The notes under the pieces were generated by a model. The model was not told where the DNA came from. It saw nothing but the letters and a program-made list of their open reading frames with translations, and searched no databases. From Allium sativum (lineage: Eukaryota > Streptophyta > Magnoliopsida > Asparagales > Amaryllidaceae): a stretch of 64,000 nt of DNA. Position 1 is the stretch's first letter. Each line of letters begins with the position of its first letter. A program made the position numbers and the translations under genes. Shown here one piece after another: positions 34,890-46,944 of the stretch. The DNA lies in the NCBI GenBank assembly GCA_030737875.1, contig CM060910.1:65604501-65668500 (forward strand). Reading direction: 5' to 3'.

Positions 34890-36300
34890 ATAATAATATA
34901 TTATAAAAGAGTTAATTATTTTGAATTTAAATTTTTGTTATATCGATTTAATATGGTTATTTTACGTATACGCCAAATGTATATTTCAGAATCTATTCCA
35001 TTGAGTTCAGAATAGTGTTATAATATTGAAATGTCGTTTGTTACATTAGAATAGGGGTTTGTGATTTCAAATTATGAACCCTGAGATATTTAATTAGTGG
35101 ATAAACTCGAAATCAAATCGATATCTATTCAAATAAATAAAAGGCCCTTTAAATCAAATCGAATTTAATTTTCATGTACTTAGCCGTACATATAACATTG
35201 AAAATCAATCATGTAAATGTATCATATGCAAACCCCTTCTCTCGTCTATTTAAACATGACCAAACTCTTTATTTTTTTCTTACCAATTTCGATTATCAGA
35301 AGAAAAAAATACCGCTTCTAAATATCTTCAAAAATTGAAATCAATCTTTCTAAAAATCCTAAAATCGTGATAATTATCACTTAAGTTCGAATCCAAGTAC
35401 TCTTCGTGCTTATACAATTCATACTGCGTTCGAACATCACTTTTGACACTAATATTTACACGATAGCGGAGGTGACGTCATAGGTGGATTTATGGTGGAG
35501 AGGTTTTGGGGGAATTTTTTGTGATGCGACTTCGGGATGTTCGAATTTGAACAGTAAAGTAGGGCTTCGGTTTGTTGTTGATCGGGATGGAGATGGATTG
35601 TATGAAAAGGGGCGTTGGACTTCTGGTAGCAGGGAGGTCTGGTGGGCGAAGCTCTGAAGATTTTGGCTTTAAAAAACAATCGCTCGATTTCCCTGTAGTC
35701 AAGAAAAAGGCGCAAGTCACCATGAAGGAGGAAGCACCGAAGTGGACAACACGGGACTGTCCGGCAGAGTTGGCAATGGAAGTTCAATGGTGAACAAAGC
35801 CTATTGAATGATGCTATAGGAGAGGAGTATGTGGAGATCAAAAATGGGCTATCAGGTTTATTTGGAGCGGCACTTTTCCTGGAACAATTCACTGAAACAA
35901 TTCAATGAAGAAGCATAGTTGTGCAATCAAGAAGGAGGCGCTGTTTTGTTCATGGATGAGAGAAGGAGTTATACCAATTTAGAAACAAATGATAAATGTG
36001 GATTGAGGTAATTATTTTTTTTAGTTTAGTAATTTTTATTACATTTAAATAGTGTGATAGGTTAAATAATAAATATAAATTGGTAAATTTATACAAGCTC
36101 TTATTGAACGAATCAGTCGTTTAATCCATAGCTGTGGGATACCTAATCAGGATTCAAAATGGAAATCAGAATAGATCAGAAAAATATCAGGTATGTAAAC
36201 ACACTCTCTAAATTCATTTATAATTTATTATAAACGAATATTTTTTAATAATGCTATATGATTGTTGTTGGTTGTTTGGATGCATTGAAATATTATTGTG
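34890..36300. other. AT-rich region with an unassigned ORF
   Basis: A minus-strand ORF of 147 codons (35449-35892) and an overlapping plus-strand ORF of 73 codons (35572-35793) lie in a slightly GC-richer island. Neither has recognisable motifs. Upstream (35220-35440) a CTATTTAAA box and a pyrimidine-rich leader could be a promoter or LTR remnant. I cannot choose between host fragment, LTR and chance. Confidence 0.3.
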
Positions 36301-36302
36301 GC

Positions 36303-36304
<2 letters not shown>

Positions 36305-36342
<38 letters not shown>
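36305..36342. repeat. (AT)n microsatellite
   Basis: About 19 units, followed within 80 bp by a TATG-type tetranucleotide run (36380-36405). Confidence 0.95.
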
Positions 36343-36345
<3 letters not shown>

Positions 36346-36407
36346 TTACATTCAGGCTTAGTGGTTGTAGCTATTATGTATATATATGTATGTATGTATG
36401 TATATTG

Positions 36408-36560
36408 GTTGTTGGATATTTCCTGCAGTACCATTAGTGGATGCCCGAAGTATCATTAGCGGAAGACCCTATGCGCTGCATAATACATTATAGCGGATGA
36501 CCTTTTATACCGCGATATCCAGCCTTGAAGTATGATGGATATTATTTATGTTGGCTGACA
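36408..36560 (+). repeat. short triplicated motif CATTA(G/TA)(T/C)GGA-GACC
   Basis: Three spaced copies of a CATTAG(T/C)GGA...CC phrase occur (about 36431, 36451 and 36486, the last as CATTATAGCGGATGACC). Function unknown. Confidence 0.5.
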
Positions 36561-36825
36561 TCTGTGGATGAAAGAAAATAGGTTGGAGGGATCCAACTGG
36601 ATTCCTCAAAATTTATTATTGTTTGTTTTCATATATATTATCATATATGATGTGATAGAAAACCTATAATTGATAATTGGGTGTTTTGGATGTTTAAGTA
36701 TCACTGGGCCTAAATGTTGATTTATAAAAATATCGTGAAAAGGGATTTTGAGATTTAAAAAGGGAAAAATCTGTTTTTCTAAAAATAAATTTTGAATTCG
36801 AATAGGCTAAGAAATATTAACTTTT

Positions 36826-37562
36826 TCTGAATAATAAAACAAGTAGTGCATTTATAAATGATGTTTATAAATGAAAAGGATAATTGTCTTGGATAATTGG
36901 AGAGTTTAAATTCAAATGGGAATATAAAATGAGAATTGGGAATCGTTTTAAATAGAAAACAATGAAATCTATTCCAGTGTTCGGAATGTAAATTTAGTTA
37001 GATAATTTAATTAGATTAGGCCGAAATTATAAAATTAATTATATCCAAGGATATTGGAATTCTATTAATTAGAAACTAAGATTTAAAATTAAATATGAAA
37101 ATAGATTCTACAATTATATATATAAGTTATAATAAATAGAATATTCCAAAATAAGATTTTGGTTTAAATAATATTTGAAATAGAACTTGTTTGAATATAT
37201 AAAACAAGTAAATTTATAAACGATATTTACAAATGTAGTAAACTAATTATCATGAGATGATTTGGAATTTTTAAATTAAAGTATGAATTTAAAAATAAAA
37301 ATAAAAATCGTTTCGAGAACAATGGTTTTTATTCCGGAATTCGGAATATAAAACGAACTGAGTTTCAAACAGATTTTTAAATAAAACTTTTTTTAATATA
37401 TAAAACAATGTAGATGAATTTATAAATGGTGAGTATAAATCTAGTGAAATAAATTATCATTCGATAATTTAGAAGTTTAAATTCAAGTATGAATTTAAAA
37501 GTGATTTGGAAAACATATTAAAAAAGGACAATTGATTATATTTCGGAATTCGGAATATAAAC
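36826..37562 (+). repeat. three degenerate copies of a ~165-bp unit
   Basis: Each copy runs from TAAAACAA(G)TA through TTTATAAA(T/C)G(A/G)T, GATAATT(T/G)GGA, TTTAAATT(C/A)AA and ends at ATTCGGAATATAAA. Copies start at about 36830, 37200 and 37400. They are diverged by many substitutions, so this is an old tandem or nested array in AT-rich DNA. The identity of the surrounding repeat is unknown. Confidence 0.55.
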
Positions 37563-39899
37563 TGAATTGAGAAAAATTCAATAGATTATAATTGGAATTC
37601 GTTTCCAACGAATTTTATAAAATAATTTATTTCTAATGAAATTGGAAATTTATAATAGAAATGGAACTGCGATTTAATTGAAAACCAAGTAATGAAATAA
37701 TTGACGATTGTGGATAATTGGATTTATTAAGTTGGATTTGGATAACTAGATTTAATATATACTTAATGCATATATATATATATGAACGAGACTGAAATTT
37801 AAATTAAATGAAGTTTAAGCGTTTATATTTAAATATAATTAAAACGAACTCGCAGCAGCGCGGTAGTTCGTAATTTAACATTTCAAGCTTCAATTGAGAA
37901 TATAGAACTATATTTAAGTTGGAATTCTTTGAAACAAGAATCGTAAGGACCGATTGAATAATAGTTTTCTAATGAAGAGAAAAATCTGGATTTCGTCTTA
38001 TACATTTTGAGTTATGTCAAAATCAAAATTTTAAAGAAACAGCGCTATAATCGTTTAAAAACCATAATGGTTTATTTAATAAAACAAAAGGATTTTAATC
38101 AAATAAAAATTAGATTTTCATTAGAAAATTCCAGATTTGAGTTATAAAATAAATATGAACTCAAGTGGAGCAAATGGATTGATTTTTGAAACAAAAATAA
38201 GTTTTTTTTAATTATTGAATAGAATTAACTAATTTGAAGAATAATTAGTCAATGGAATTTTGAATCGAAATTGGGCTTTGGATAAGAAAATTGGATTTGT
38301 GAATTCATATTCGGAATCGAATATGAAACTGGAATTCAAAATGGAATTCGATTGGTTTAGAAGCAAATTAAAATTGTATATGAACGTGATATGTTCAACT
38401 AAAAAGTGAAATATGCAAAAGAGCTAATAAGGTAATTAATTAGCGACCTGAGTAGAAATGATTGAATTGAGTTCTATTAAATTGGGATTGGACATATATA
38501 TATGTTAAATAGGTATGGAATGAAGAGAATGAAGATTATAATTCGAGTGCCCAGCAAAAAGGTACACGTTTAAATTTCATATGATATTTTATGAGCCTAT
38601 TAAGCAAGCAACTTGGCTTTTTGATTTTCTTTTTGAATGGAAAGGGCCTAGAGAGGTGAGCTGGGGTTCGAGCTATTGGCCGGTATAGAGGAGGTGCTAC
38701 CGAAAATTTTCAGATATTTAAGGAGTTAGAATATTTTTAAGAAAATTTGATAATTAGAAATCTATATATCGATACATATATAGAATTTGATAAGGAAACA
38801 AACATAAAATAAAATATTATAAATAAAAAGGAAATATATAAATTTAATTCTGGTAAGAATAGAAAGAGAAAAATATACACGTTTAAAAATGGATAATTGG
38901 TTATATATGGTGTTGATTATTCGAGAAAAGTGGTCTTGTCTTTTTTGAAGTAAAAGATGTTACTTGATCAAGATCTGAAAGGTAATTATACCTCAACTTG
39001 ATTAATTTCATTATTAGCTGATAAATAGGAGATTCAGTCTCGAAGATCAATGTTTAAATCAGATTTAGATGAATGCGGTATCATGGGTTGTTGTAACGAT
39101 GTTTTACACAACATTCGTTTTAACCTAAGTAAGTGGAATTTTGGAAATATGATAATAAATATTTCCTAAGTATAAAAATGAATGGTCGTGAAAAGGAGAA
39201 GTAATTGGAAATGAATTCCAATCCTAAATAAATGATATTTTCTACGTAGAGAAAATAAAAGAAGGCGATATATGAAAAATGTTTTTTTTCCAAATAGTGT
39301 AAGCCAAGATGATTATTGAAATATTGGGTTAACAAATATTGATAAGGAGATAGAGAAGTGATTTAATCAATGAAATATTAATTAAGGGGCCCAGTGATTG
39401 TTTAATGCTTTGGATGAATGTTTGTTTTTCTTCGATAGTTAATTAACTGACTATAGAAGTATTGGCTAATATCATTGTCAATATGGAGAGATCGATTAGA
39501 TTATTATCTAAGAACCACTCTGTATCGGTAGTAGCATTGCGAATCAGATTATATGAAGACAAATCGAAGACGGAGTAAAGTGCAAGGGAATTTCTGTTAA
39601 TCCTAGGTAGAAATTTCCTAAGATGGATTTATGGAATTTGTGCCTTTGGTTTCATTCAGTCCCAGAACGAACATGTATGGACGAATGTCTAATTGAGTAT
39701 TTCCAATGATCGCATATGTTGGTCTGTACAAATATACATTTAGTGGCGGAGAATTTATTCTCTTAGAATAATATCAAAAATATCTTTGTGCAAATGAATT
39801 AGTGATTAATGGATCTGACAATATGGAATTCAAAGTGATTGTGCTATTAATGAAAGGCAAATAATCGTAACCTCAAGCCTTGCAACCAGGAAATGGTAT
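37563..39899. other. AT-rich non-coding region
   Basis: I see no gene. The sequence is rich in ATATATA and GAATTCGGA words and resembles the body of a long LTR or an old repeat. It may belong to element F. Confidence 0.4.
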
Positions 39900-40509
39900 A
39901 AAATAGGGTAAGTCGCATGGCGAAGTGGATCTCACCCAATTAAGGTGTATTGTCACCTGATCTTGAGAAAATCTTTTTTGCTTCTTTATCTTATTGCTGT
40001 TGTTGCTTCAGAATAGTTGCCGATCCCAACCATTGGTGATAATAGATTTGGTACTCTCAAGCGAAGTGAGGGCTCGGTCATGTTTAGCCTGGGTTGCAAG
40101 ATGTTCTTTTTGAACCCGGTGTATTTTTCTCTAGCGATACACTATCGAAAGGTGGTCCCATACCTTCCTGGTTGGTATCCATTCTCCAATAAAAGCCCAT
40201 GGTTTTTATTTTATACTATGTATGTAGATCGTGAGATGCAAGCGTTCTGCTAGATCGTTATTTGCTTGTTTTAGACACTATTATAATATCAGAAAAGTAT
40301 CGATTTTAAAGAATGTTTTAGGTTATCGTAAGGTAAAAACCCTCAGTATTTATGTGTGGATCGGTCTTACGATTATCTTTTTTTCGAAAAGAATTTTTAA
40401 AAAGTTAAACCAATGATTAGAGTTTACTCACACTAGTCCCATGACTGACCCAGAGTTTGTTTTGTTTTGTTTTACCCTAAACTCTTAGTGCCCAAATTTG
40501 TACGGGCAG
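39900..40509 (+). repeat. LTR-like sequence F, left part (interrupted by C)
   Basis: The sequence stops at GGCAG (40505-40509), where C begins. It is judged to continue after C at 60452, because the distal part (60452-60843) has the layout of a Tekay-type LTR end. No boundary to the left could be fixed. Confidence 0.4.
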
Positions 40510-40802
40510 TGTAACACCTCGAATTTTTAACTTAAGATAATAAAATAAGAACAACTTAATTAAATATTCAGAACTAAGTAAAACGGACTATGCCATTGCA
40601 TCCGTCTCGAAATTCTGGTCAAGATAGACACCTGGTTTGCGTAAATCGGACAACATATGAAGAAGTTGTGAGCGTTAGAAATTTGTATACATATAAGGAA
40701 CTTATATGTATATATATTGATAAAGATTATTCAGTAATTTCGCAAAAAGTTTCAAAAATCATAATGTACGAGCGGGAGTTAGGGGGAAATCAGACCGTTG
40801 GC

Positions 40803-40875
40803 GGTCGACCCACCAACAGGGGGGTCGACTTATGGGTCGACCCACGCTAAGGGGGGTCGACCCCGGGGTCGACCC
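40803..40875. promoter_or_regulatory. GTCGAC palindrome cluster upstream of TATA, LTR of C
   Basis: Five GTCGAC hexamers occur in 72 bp (40804, 40824, 40836, 40857, 40869), most in GGGTCGACCC context. The last is about 90 bp before the TATA box. The 3' LTR keeps a reduced cluster (57038-57095). Confidence 0.55.
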
Positions 40876-40961
40876 ACCCTCAGTTCTGGAACCATCTGAC
40901 GACGTGGATGGTTCTGATGTTCTGATTTTGAATCTGAAGGACCATGTTTTGCCGTTTCCCC

Positions 40962-40969
40962 TATAAATA
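40962..40969 (+). promoter_or_regulatory. TATA box of the element C LTR promoter
   Basis: TATAAATA after a CCGTTTCCCC stretch, about 450 bp into the LTR, as in A and D. The 3' LTR has the same box at about 57179-57186. Confidence 0.65.
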
Positions 40970-41998
40970 AGACCCTAGACATATTATTTTATTCATCTAA
41001 TTCAATGGTGAAGACGAAGTGCCGCTTCAACATGATTTGTTCTAACCTTTTCTTCTTCAGCCTATTAGGGTTGTTCGAGCTTGGAGATCTGGGATTCTAC
41101 AACAGTAATCCCTTTCTTATTTTCTAAATCTAATCACAATGTATCTACGCTAATTTTAGGTCTCTTATCGAAGTGAGGTAATTCCTAGATATGGTCTATC
41201 TTTTAATTCCCTTCTCTTTTAGTAAAAACTATAAATCCATAATTATTAGGTTCCGAATCTAATTAAAGGGAAAAGGGGAAACCATGGATGATGGAATGGA
41301 TCGGATCCAAAATTTGGGGAAAGCATGAAAGGTGAGTGGGTTTAAAATATACTTTTTGAAAATTAGAACCTCTATCGTTTGGTATTCCCCATAATGAATA
41401 TATTGGAAGGTTTAATTTGAAAAAATAAATTGTTGCACAAAAATGGATAATATGTTCAATTGGTTGACAAGTTAAGATGCCTAAACATATGCTAATAATG
41501 ATTAGAGTGGTGTAAATGACATGTGGGCATGATTAACATGATATACCGTCAAAGCGTTAATATGAAATTCGTATATTGAATTTTTCGAAATGTCGGAATG
41601 TTTACATATTATAATTCATATATTGGATTTGCTGGAGTGCTAAAAAGTTTACATGTAAATTTATCCCAATTATATACAGGGAATAATTGGGGTAAGTATA
41701 TGATTATATGGATTCATATTAACATAGAATTGAATAAATAAATATGGGTTTTGGGCATCGACCAAATTATGTTTAAAGATCTTAAATTGGATCATAAGTA
41801 TAGAAAAAGGATTTAGGCGCAAATGGGATCATATGAAAAATATGAATTGGCATAATTTGAATAGTATGAATTTAGACATATAATCCATCATGAGTATAAT
41901 TGGGTAAATGGGAATTAACACCTATAAAGGCATAGGTTTAAGTAATTGATTAATAATGAATGCCTAGGATTACAACTAGAAATTGTAATTGCATTTAT

Positions 41999-42092
41999 GA
42001 CACGAGATTAGGTTGTATTAGTGGTGGAAGTCTGCCCGGACCCGGCCGACATATCCAACAACCACTAATATTGAACCTAATGTGAGCGGTAT
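41999..42092 (+). other. structured hairpin motif, copy 1, LTR of C
   Basis: The outer stem TTAGGTT (42008-42014) pairs with AACCTAA (42074-42080) and the inner stem TATTAGTGGT (42016-42025) pairs with ACCACTAATA (42061-42070), both perfect. The centre is CTGCCCGGACCCGGCCGACATATCC. Both stems differ in sequence from those of A and D but pair equally well. Confidence 0.75.
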
Positions 42093-42118
42093 AAGTGCGC
42101 AAATACGAGACGGGCTAT

Positions 42119-42211
42119 GACACGAGATTAGGCCCAACTTGTGGAAGAAGTCTACCCGGACCCGACCGGCATATCCTGCACCCACAAGTTGTAGGCCTAA
42201 TGTGGGAGGTC
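42119..42211 (+). other. structured hairpin motif, copy 2, LTR of C
   Basis: The outer stem TTAGGCC (42128-42134) pairs with GGCCTAA (42194-42200) and the inner stem AACTTGTGG (42136-42144) pairs with CCACAAGTT (42182-42190). Both are perfect and both differ from copy 1. Confidence 0.75.
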
Positions 42212-44236
42212 TAGCCCATTATAAACCATAAATGGGCATGTTAATGTATTGGGCTACTTAACCTAACCTAATCCGTAGGGATTGTATGAATTTGAACCAA
42301 AGCTAGGGTTAAGTAAAATTGTTGGATAGTGAGTGGGCTAAGCAAATCCAAGGGGTTGGGTAATATTTACATATAGGCCCGCAAACTTAGCTCGATAAGG
42401 TTATGTACTTAAAGACACCTAGTGGTACACTTAACCGGTAGAAATAATAAAGTTATGAAAATTAAAGATACCTTTTAGGGTAAGCATAACTTGTAGAGAT
42501 TATAGAATTTAGATATGCATAATAACTTGCTAAGTAGAACATGCTACGGTAACCAAACAAGCATGTAAACGGATTGTGGTCACCGGCCTTGGATCACAGT
42601 TTAGAGAATAACATGTTGTGGGCTTATTAATAAACTTAACGGGTTAAGTTATATGGCTGAAATTAATAAGCAAGAGAAACTGGGAAATTTGAATAAGAAT
42701 TCAATATGAATTGGGATAACCTAGTTAACTAGAAACCTAATGAGGTGAGACAATCGCGTAGAAGGATTTTTAGATATAGGGTTTAACAATATGCTAAAGT
42801 AAGGCGCTTAGACCGTTCTGTACGGTTGAGGGTGGATAACCCAACGGGGTAGATCATCGAGGTGTTATAAGGCACGAGGGGAGCGTACATTCATCTGATT
42901 GTCTGACGGCTCCAAAGGACTGGAAGGGGAAGCACGCAGCTTCCTGAGGTACGTAAGGTGATCCTAGTAGTCCTCTGTGCAGCAGCAGATGTATTAGGCT
43001 GTGCCCGCAGAGGTTGGGTCTACGCCTAACTACCAGGTTGGTGGGCCTTGACTGTAGATGTAGCTATGCAGTTAGAATGTTGTGACGAGGTGACATTAGG
43101 GTGGTTTGGCGATTGCCTCACGAGGAGGCTGGGGGTAAAGATAACCAAGGATAGTAGATCGTTGGACACCCATCATCGGCATCCAGTGGGATGCGAAACG
43201 ACTTAAGCTAAACCCAAGATACCATTTCACCCTTCACTATCGGGGTAACGGGTTGAGAGGAGACGCCACTTGGATGTTTAGATTGTTTGCGTAGGGGTAG
43301 TCGCTTAGCTATGGTAGTCTTTACTAGTTGAGTGAGGGGTCGAGGTAGGGCCATAGCCACCACGAAATCAGACCCTAGTTATATCTGTATATAAAGGCTC
43401 TTTAAAGACGGGCCTGTACATATATGAAAAAGCTCATGACCGAGTTCCGTGCTTCTTGTATCGCCCTGCCTTGGAACTTGGTGCACATTAGAGGACGTGT
43501 TATTGAGGCATCGAGCTACAATTGAAGATACGTCTGGTGGATAGTCTAGATACATGCATGTCGTATCTCGGTGGTGTATCGTAGACTTGAGGGCATTACT
43601 CCGGTATGAACTTTGAATCAAATAAGGGTGGCAGTCTATACATTTACGTAAAGGATAGATATATGCGAAATGTTATATTGTTATCCGTACGTCGCTATGG
43701 CATAGGATGGGGGACTGCGTATATTTCGATGGTGTTACGGTAGAGACCGTGCAAGTGGGGTACCATGGGGTGTACCTCGATATTAGGGGTAGCTACATAT
43801 ATAATATATTAGGTTAATCCACTGGGAAGTAAATGGGTACGACGAGTGTGTAAGCCTTGAGTGTTGTTAACCCAAGTAACCTAATAAATAAGAAAATATG
43901 ATTGAACGGTATAGGAAAGATTATCCAAAGTGTATAGTTTAAATCCAGTCACCAGAACTTGTGTTCTAACCCCCTTCTCATAACATACTCGCAGGTTAGA
44001 TTTGTGGCTGGGACATGATAGCCTTGGATACAGGTTAGGCAGTATTAAATAATACGGTAAGGCTATATTTTGATTATATTATATTTTATCCATTCCGCTG
44101 TGAGATAATTTCTAAGCTCTGACTTGTTTTATGTCTCTGTCTTTTCTGTAGGATACCAAAGCAAACCAATCCAGGTTCCGATGGATTGAAATTTTGAAAA
44201 AAAAAATCGGTCAATTGAAATTTGGGTTGTCACATA

Positions 44237-44249
44237 TGGTATCAGAGCT
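44237..44249 (+). other. primer binding site of element C
   Basis: TGGTATCAGAGCT begins two bases after the LTR end, identical in type to A and D. Confidence 0.9.
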
Positions 44250-44671
44250 TAGGTTTGGGATTCCTATATAAATAGTGAGTGAACGTGTTTGTATTTTTAA
44301 AAATATAAATATTATATATACCTAGATCCATAGAGGAACCCACTAAATAGAAAAAGCGTAATATAATAAGAAATGGAATGTTTGTTTTGTACACTAAAGG
44401 GATGAATATGAGAGCCTCAGGTAATTTGGGTGGAAAGTGTATAATATACGGAGGAATGAAGAGAAATCCTAGGAGGAAATGCTTAGGAAATAGGTCCGAT
44501 ATTGAAAGCTCGGCGGGAAGGGTTATGATGGATTAATTATGTATATAGAAGGGCGAAGTGAGATTGATCCAAAAAGGAATCATAAAAATATGGAAAGTTT
44601 CAAGGAATGGTCAGTAACAGGTACGACTACAAAATAGTTGATTGGCCTTCCTCTCTGTGCTCGAGGAAAAA
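44250..44671 (+). other. leader region of element C up to the D insertion
   Basis: Non-coding, AT-rich. It ends with the A5 run (44667-44671) that is the left copy of the D target duplication. Confidence 0.6.
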
Positions 44672-44896
44672 TGTAACACCCCATAAATTTCAATGTTAAT
44701 GTTCACAAATTAAAGAATAACTAATCTCAGACTTGAGAATTAAGGGAAACAGGTTGCGCCATTGTGTTCGTCTCGGAATTTTGGTTGAGATAGAGTCCGA
44801 GTTTGCGTGAATTGGACTTCAGATTTCAAAAATTCAAAATTCAAAGTCAGTTGGGCTAGGCGGGAAAATTCCCGCCAGGGCCAGATCGACAATAGG

Positions 44897-44945
44897 GTCG
44901 ACCTAGGGGTCGACCTACCCTAACCAGGTCGACCATAGGGTCGAC
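44897..44945. promoter_or_regulatory. GTCGAC palindrome cluster upstream of TATA, LTR of D
   Basis: Four GTCGAC hexamers (44897, 44909, 44928, 44940), each in GGTCGACC context, end about 140 bp before the TATA box. In the 3' LTR the block is shortened to two (about 50842 and 50861). A C10 run follows. Confidence 0.55.
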
Positions 44946-45082
44946 CTGCCCCCCCCCCTCCGGGCAGATTTGAGTGTTGACCTGTTTATGACTGTATGCT
45001 GGCTCATTAGGGTTTCTGATCTGCTTTGATTGGCTGGGATTAATTCTGGGTTGATCGGACGGCCTAAACTAATCCTAAACTC

Positions 45083-45089
45083 TATAAAA
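45083..45089 (+). promoter_or_regulatory. TATA box of the element D LTR promoter
   Basis: TATAAAA in the context CTCTATAAAAAGACATG, about 410 bp into the LTR. Conserved in the 3' LTR at about 51000. Confidence 0.65.
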
Positions 45090-45384
45090 AGACATGTAGA
45101 CTCAAACCCTAAAATCAAATCAAAATTAGATCAATGACCGTCATGTTGTCACTACAAACCCTAGGGTAGCCGCCACCAACTAGAAGTAAATTAAAGACAA
45201 CAATTCAATTCAAATCAAGCCTAAAACTACAACAACGAAATTGTCTACAACAAGGGAACACTAATCAATTACAGAATTCAGATCCCAGAACTCAAGAACC
45301 TTTTTTCGATGAGTTCTAGTCACTTTTAGGTTTAAATAAATAAAAGTGAATCGTGGTAGACTATGATTTGGGCATATGTTGTTT

Positions 45385-45815
45385 GTAGTTATGCAAGTTT
45401 ATTGTTGTTGTGGATCATGAAACTATGCAAGCTTATTGTTATTGTTGATCATGAAATTATGTAAGTTATTGTGTGATGAATTCATGAATCTATGCAAGTT
45501 GTTATCATGAACCTATGCAAATTGTTATGAGATCATGCAAGTCACCTATACAAGTTATTATTCATGAACCTATGCAAGTTATTATTCATGAAACTATGCA
45601 AGTTGTTATGTTATGCAAGTTGTTAAACATGTTGTAAAACATGAATCTATGTGAGTTGTTAATTATGTTGTTAATTCATGAACCTATGCAAGTCACCTAT
45701 GCAAGTTGTTATGTTGTTAATCATGAACCTATGTTAGTGTTACTTATGTTGTTAATTCATGAACCTATGCAAGTTGTTATGTTGCAAAATCATAAATCTA
45801 TGCAAGTTGTTAATT
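45385..45815 (+). repeat. array of TATGCAAGTT motifs, LTR of D
   Basis: TATGCAAGTT or close variants alternate with CATGAA(C/T)CTATG and TTGTTAT about fifteen times. The 3' LTR array (about 51305-51735) differs by small deletions. The same motif forms an array in the LTR of A. Confidence 0.75.
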
Positions 45816-46433
45816 ACGTGGTGAATCATAATTATATGCGAAGTTATCATGTCATTTTCCCTAGTTGTCATGCTTATGCCAAAATTGTACTGAAACGATC
45901 ACCTTGTCATTCCTAATATTTTATTGTTATGGCGTGCTACCTTGTAGCCTCGATGACGCCAAAAACACAAATGGTTACGCTAGTTAAGAAATAGGGAAAA
46001 AGGGGAATTTGTAATAGGCATAGTGATTATGTAAATTGGACACATGATTCTAGTAGGGAAACATATAAATAATTACCTATTATGACATGGGTATAATTTG
46101 AATATGACCATTTATGGATAGGAAATTCAAATTGTTAATAAGATAGGTATTGACACCTATAAAAAGGAAAGGATTTATTAATTAAATTAATTAGTCAAAA
46201 GAGGAATGTTTAAGCAATTGAAGTCTGAAGATTTAATATTGAGAATTGGCATAAATGCCTTAAATGGCATAAAATAAATTTGTGATGAAACTGGTATGAT
46301 TTTACATACCATAAATAGATGGACATAATTGAGTCAATTATAGCCATAGTTAAATTTGGAATTGATTGATAATTTGAATAGGGAGATTAATTCAAATTGG
46401 AGAATAATTAATCTTGTGTAATTAATCGTCTAA

Positions 46434-46523
46434 GGCATGAGGTTAGGCTCTTTTGTGGTGTAAGACTGACGGACCCGCCCGACAAATCCAGCTGCCACAA
46501 ATGCCAGTTTAATGTGGGAGGTC
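46434..46523 (+). other. structured hairpin motif, copy 1, LTR of D
   Basis: The inner stem TTTGTGG (46452-46458) pairs with CCACAAA (46495-46501). The outer stem TTAGGCT (46443-46449) pairs with AGTTTAA (46506-46512) using two G-U pairs. The centre is GACGGACCCGCCCGACAAATCC. The 3' LTR copy is 52328-52424. Confidence 0.65.
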
Positions 46524-46556
46524 TTAGGCATAAATTAAATGCGTGACAGTTGTAAA

Positions 46557-46646
46557 GATAGGAGGTTAGGCTCTTTTGTGGTGTAAGATTGCTTGGACCC
46601 GCCCGACAAATCCAACTGCTACAAATGCCAGTCAAATGGGGAGGTC
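46557..46646 (+). other. structured hairpin motif, copy 2, LTR of D
   Basis: Same design: TTAGGCT with AGTCAAA (weakened), and TTTGTGG with a CTACAAA arm that still pairs through G-U. The 3' LTR copy (52449-52540) has TTAGGCT/AGTCTAA with one G-U pair, but its inner arm has decayed. Confidence 0.55.
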
Positions 46647-46944
46647 TTTATAAGGTTACGGTCCTAATGAATTAAGAAACACTTGACCAGATAAACATGT
46701 AGTGGGACATGAGGGGTTAAGTGGGTGCCTTGGGTGGCATGTGAAATATGATTAGGTGTCTCAATAATTAATTAATGCTGATTAAAGACTACTTAACCTA
46801 ACTTAATACATATGGACTGTATGATGACAGACATAAGTTAGGGTTAAGTAAAACGAATTGGATTGTGGGAGGGTTAAGTACAACCGAAGGGTAGGTGGGT
46901 AATATTAATGCATATAGGTCCACAAACTTAACCGGATAAAAAGT

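Larger units (their letters stand above)
40510..44234 (+). repeat. 5' LTR of element C
   Basis: 3725 bp, matched throughout by 56743-60451. Order: GTCGAC cluster, TATA box, AT-rich part, two tandem hairpins, two copies of the TTAAAGA-ACCT repeat (about 42410-42500), then a GC-richer 1-kb block (42780-43960) absent from A and D. Confidence 0.95.

Noticed and set aside
35449..35892. 147-codon minus-strand ORF, the longest outside the retroelement genes
   Set aside because: No motif, low-complexity Ser/Pro/Cys composition, and an overlapping ORF on the other strand. Kept only as an unassigned note.
36408..36560. CATTAGTGG phrase resembling the inner stem arm of the C hairpin
   Set aside because: The complementary arm and conserved CCGGACC centre are not present, so I do not count it as a further copy of the structured motif.
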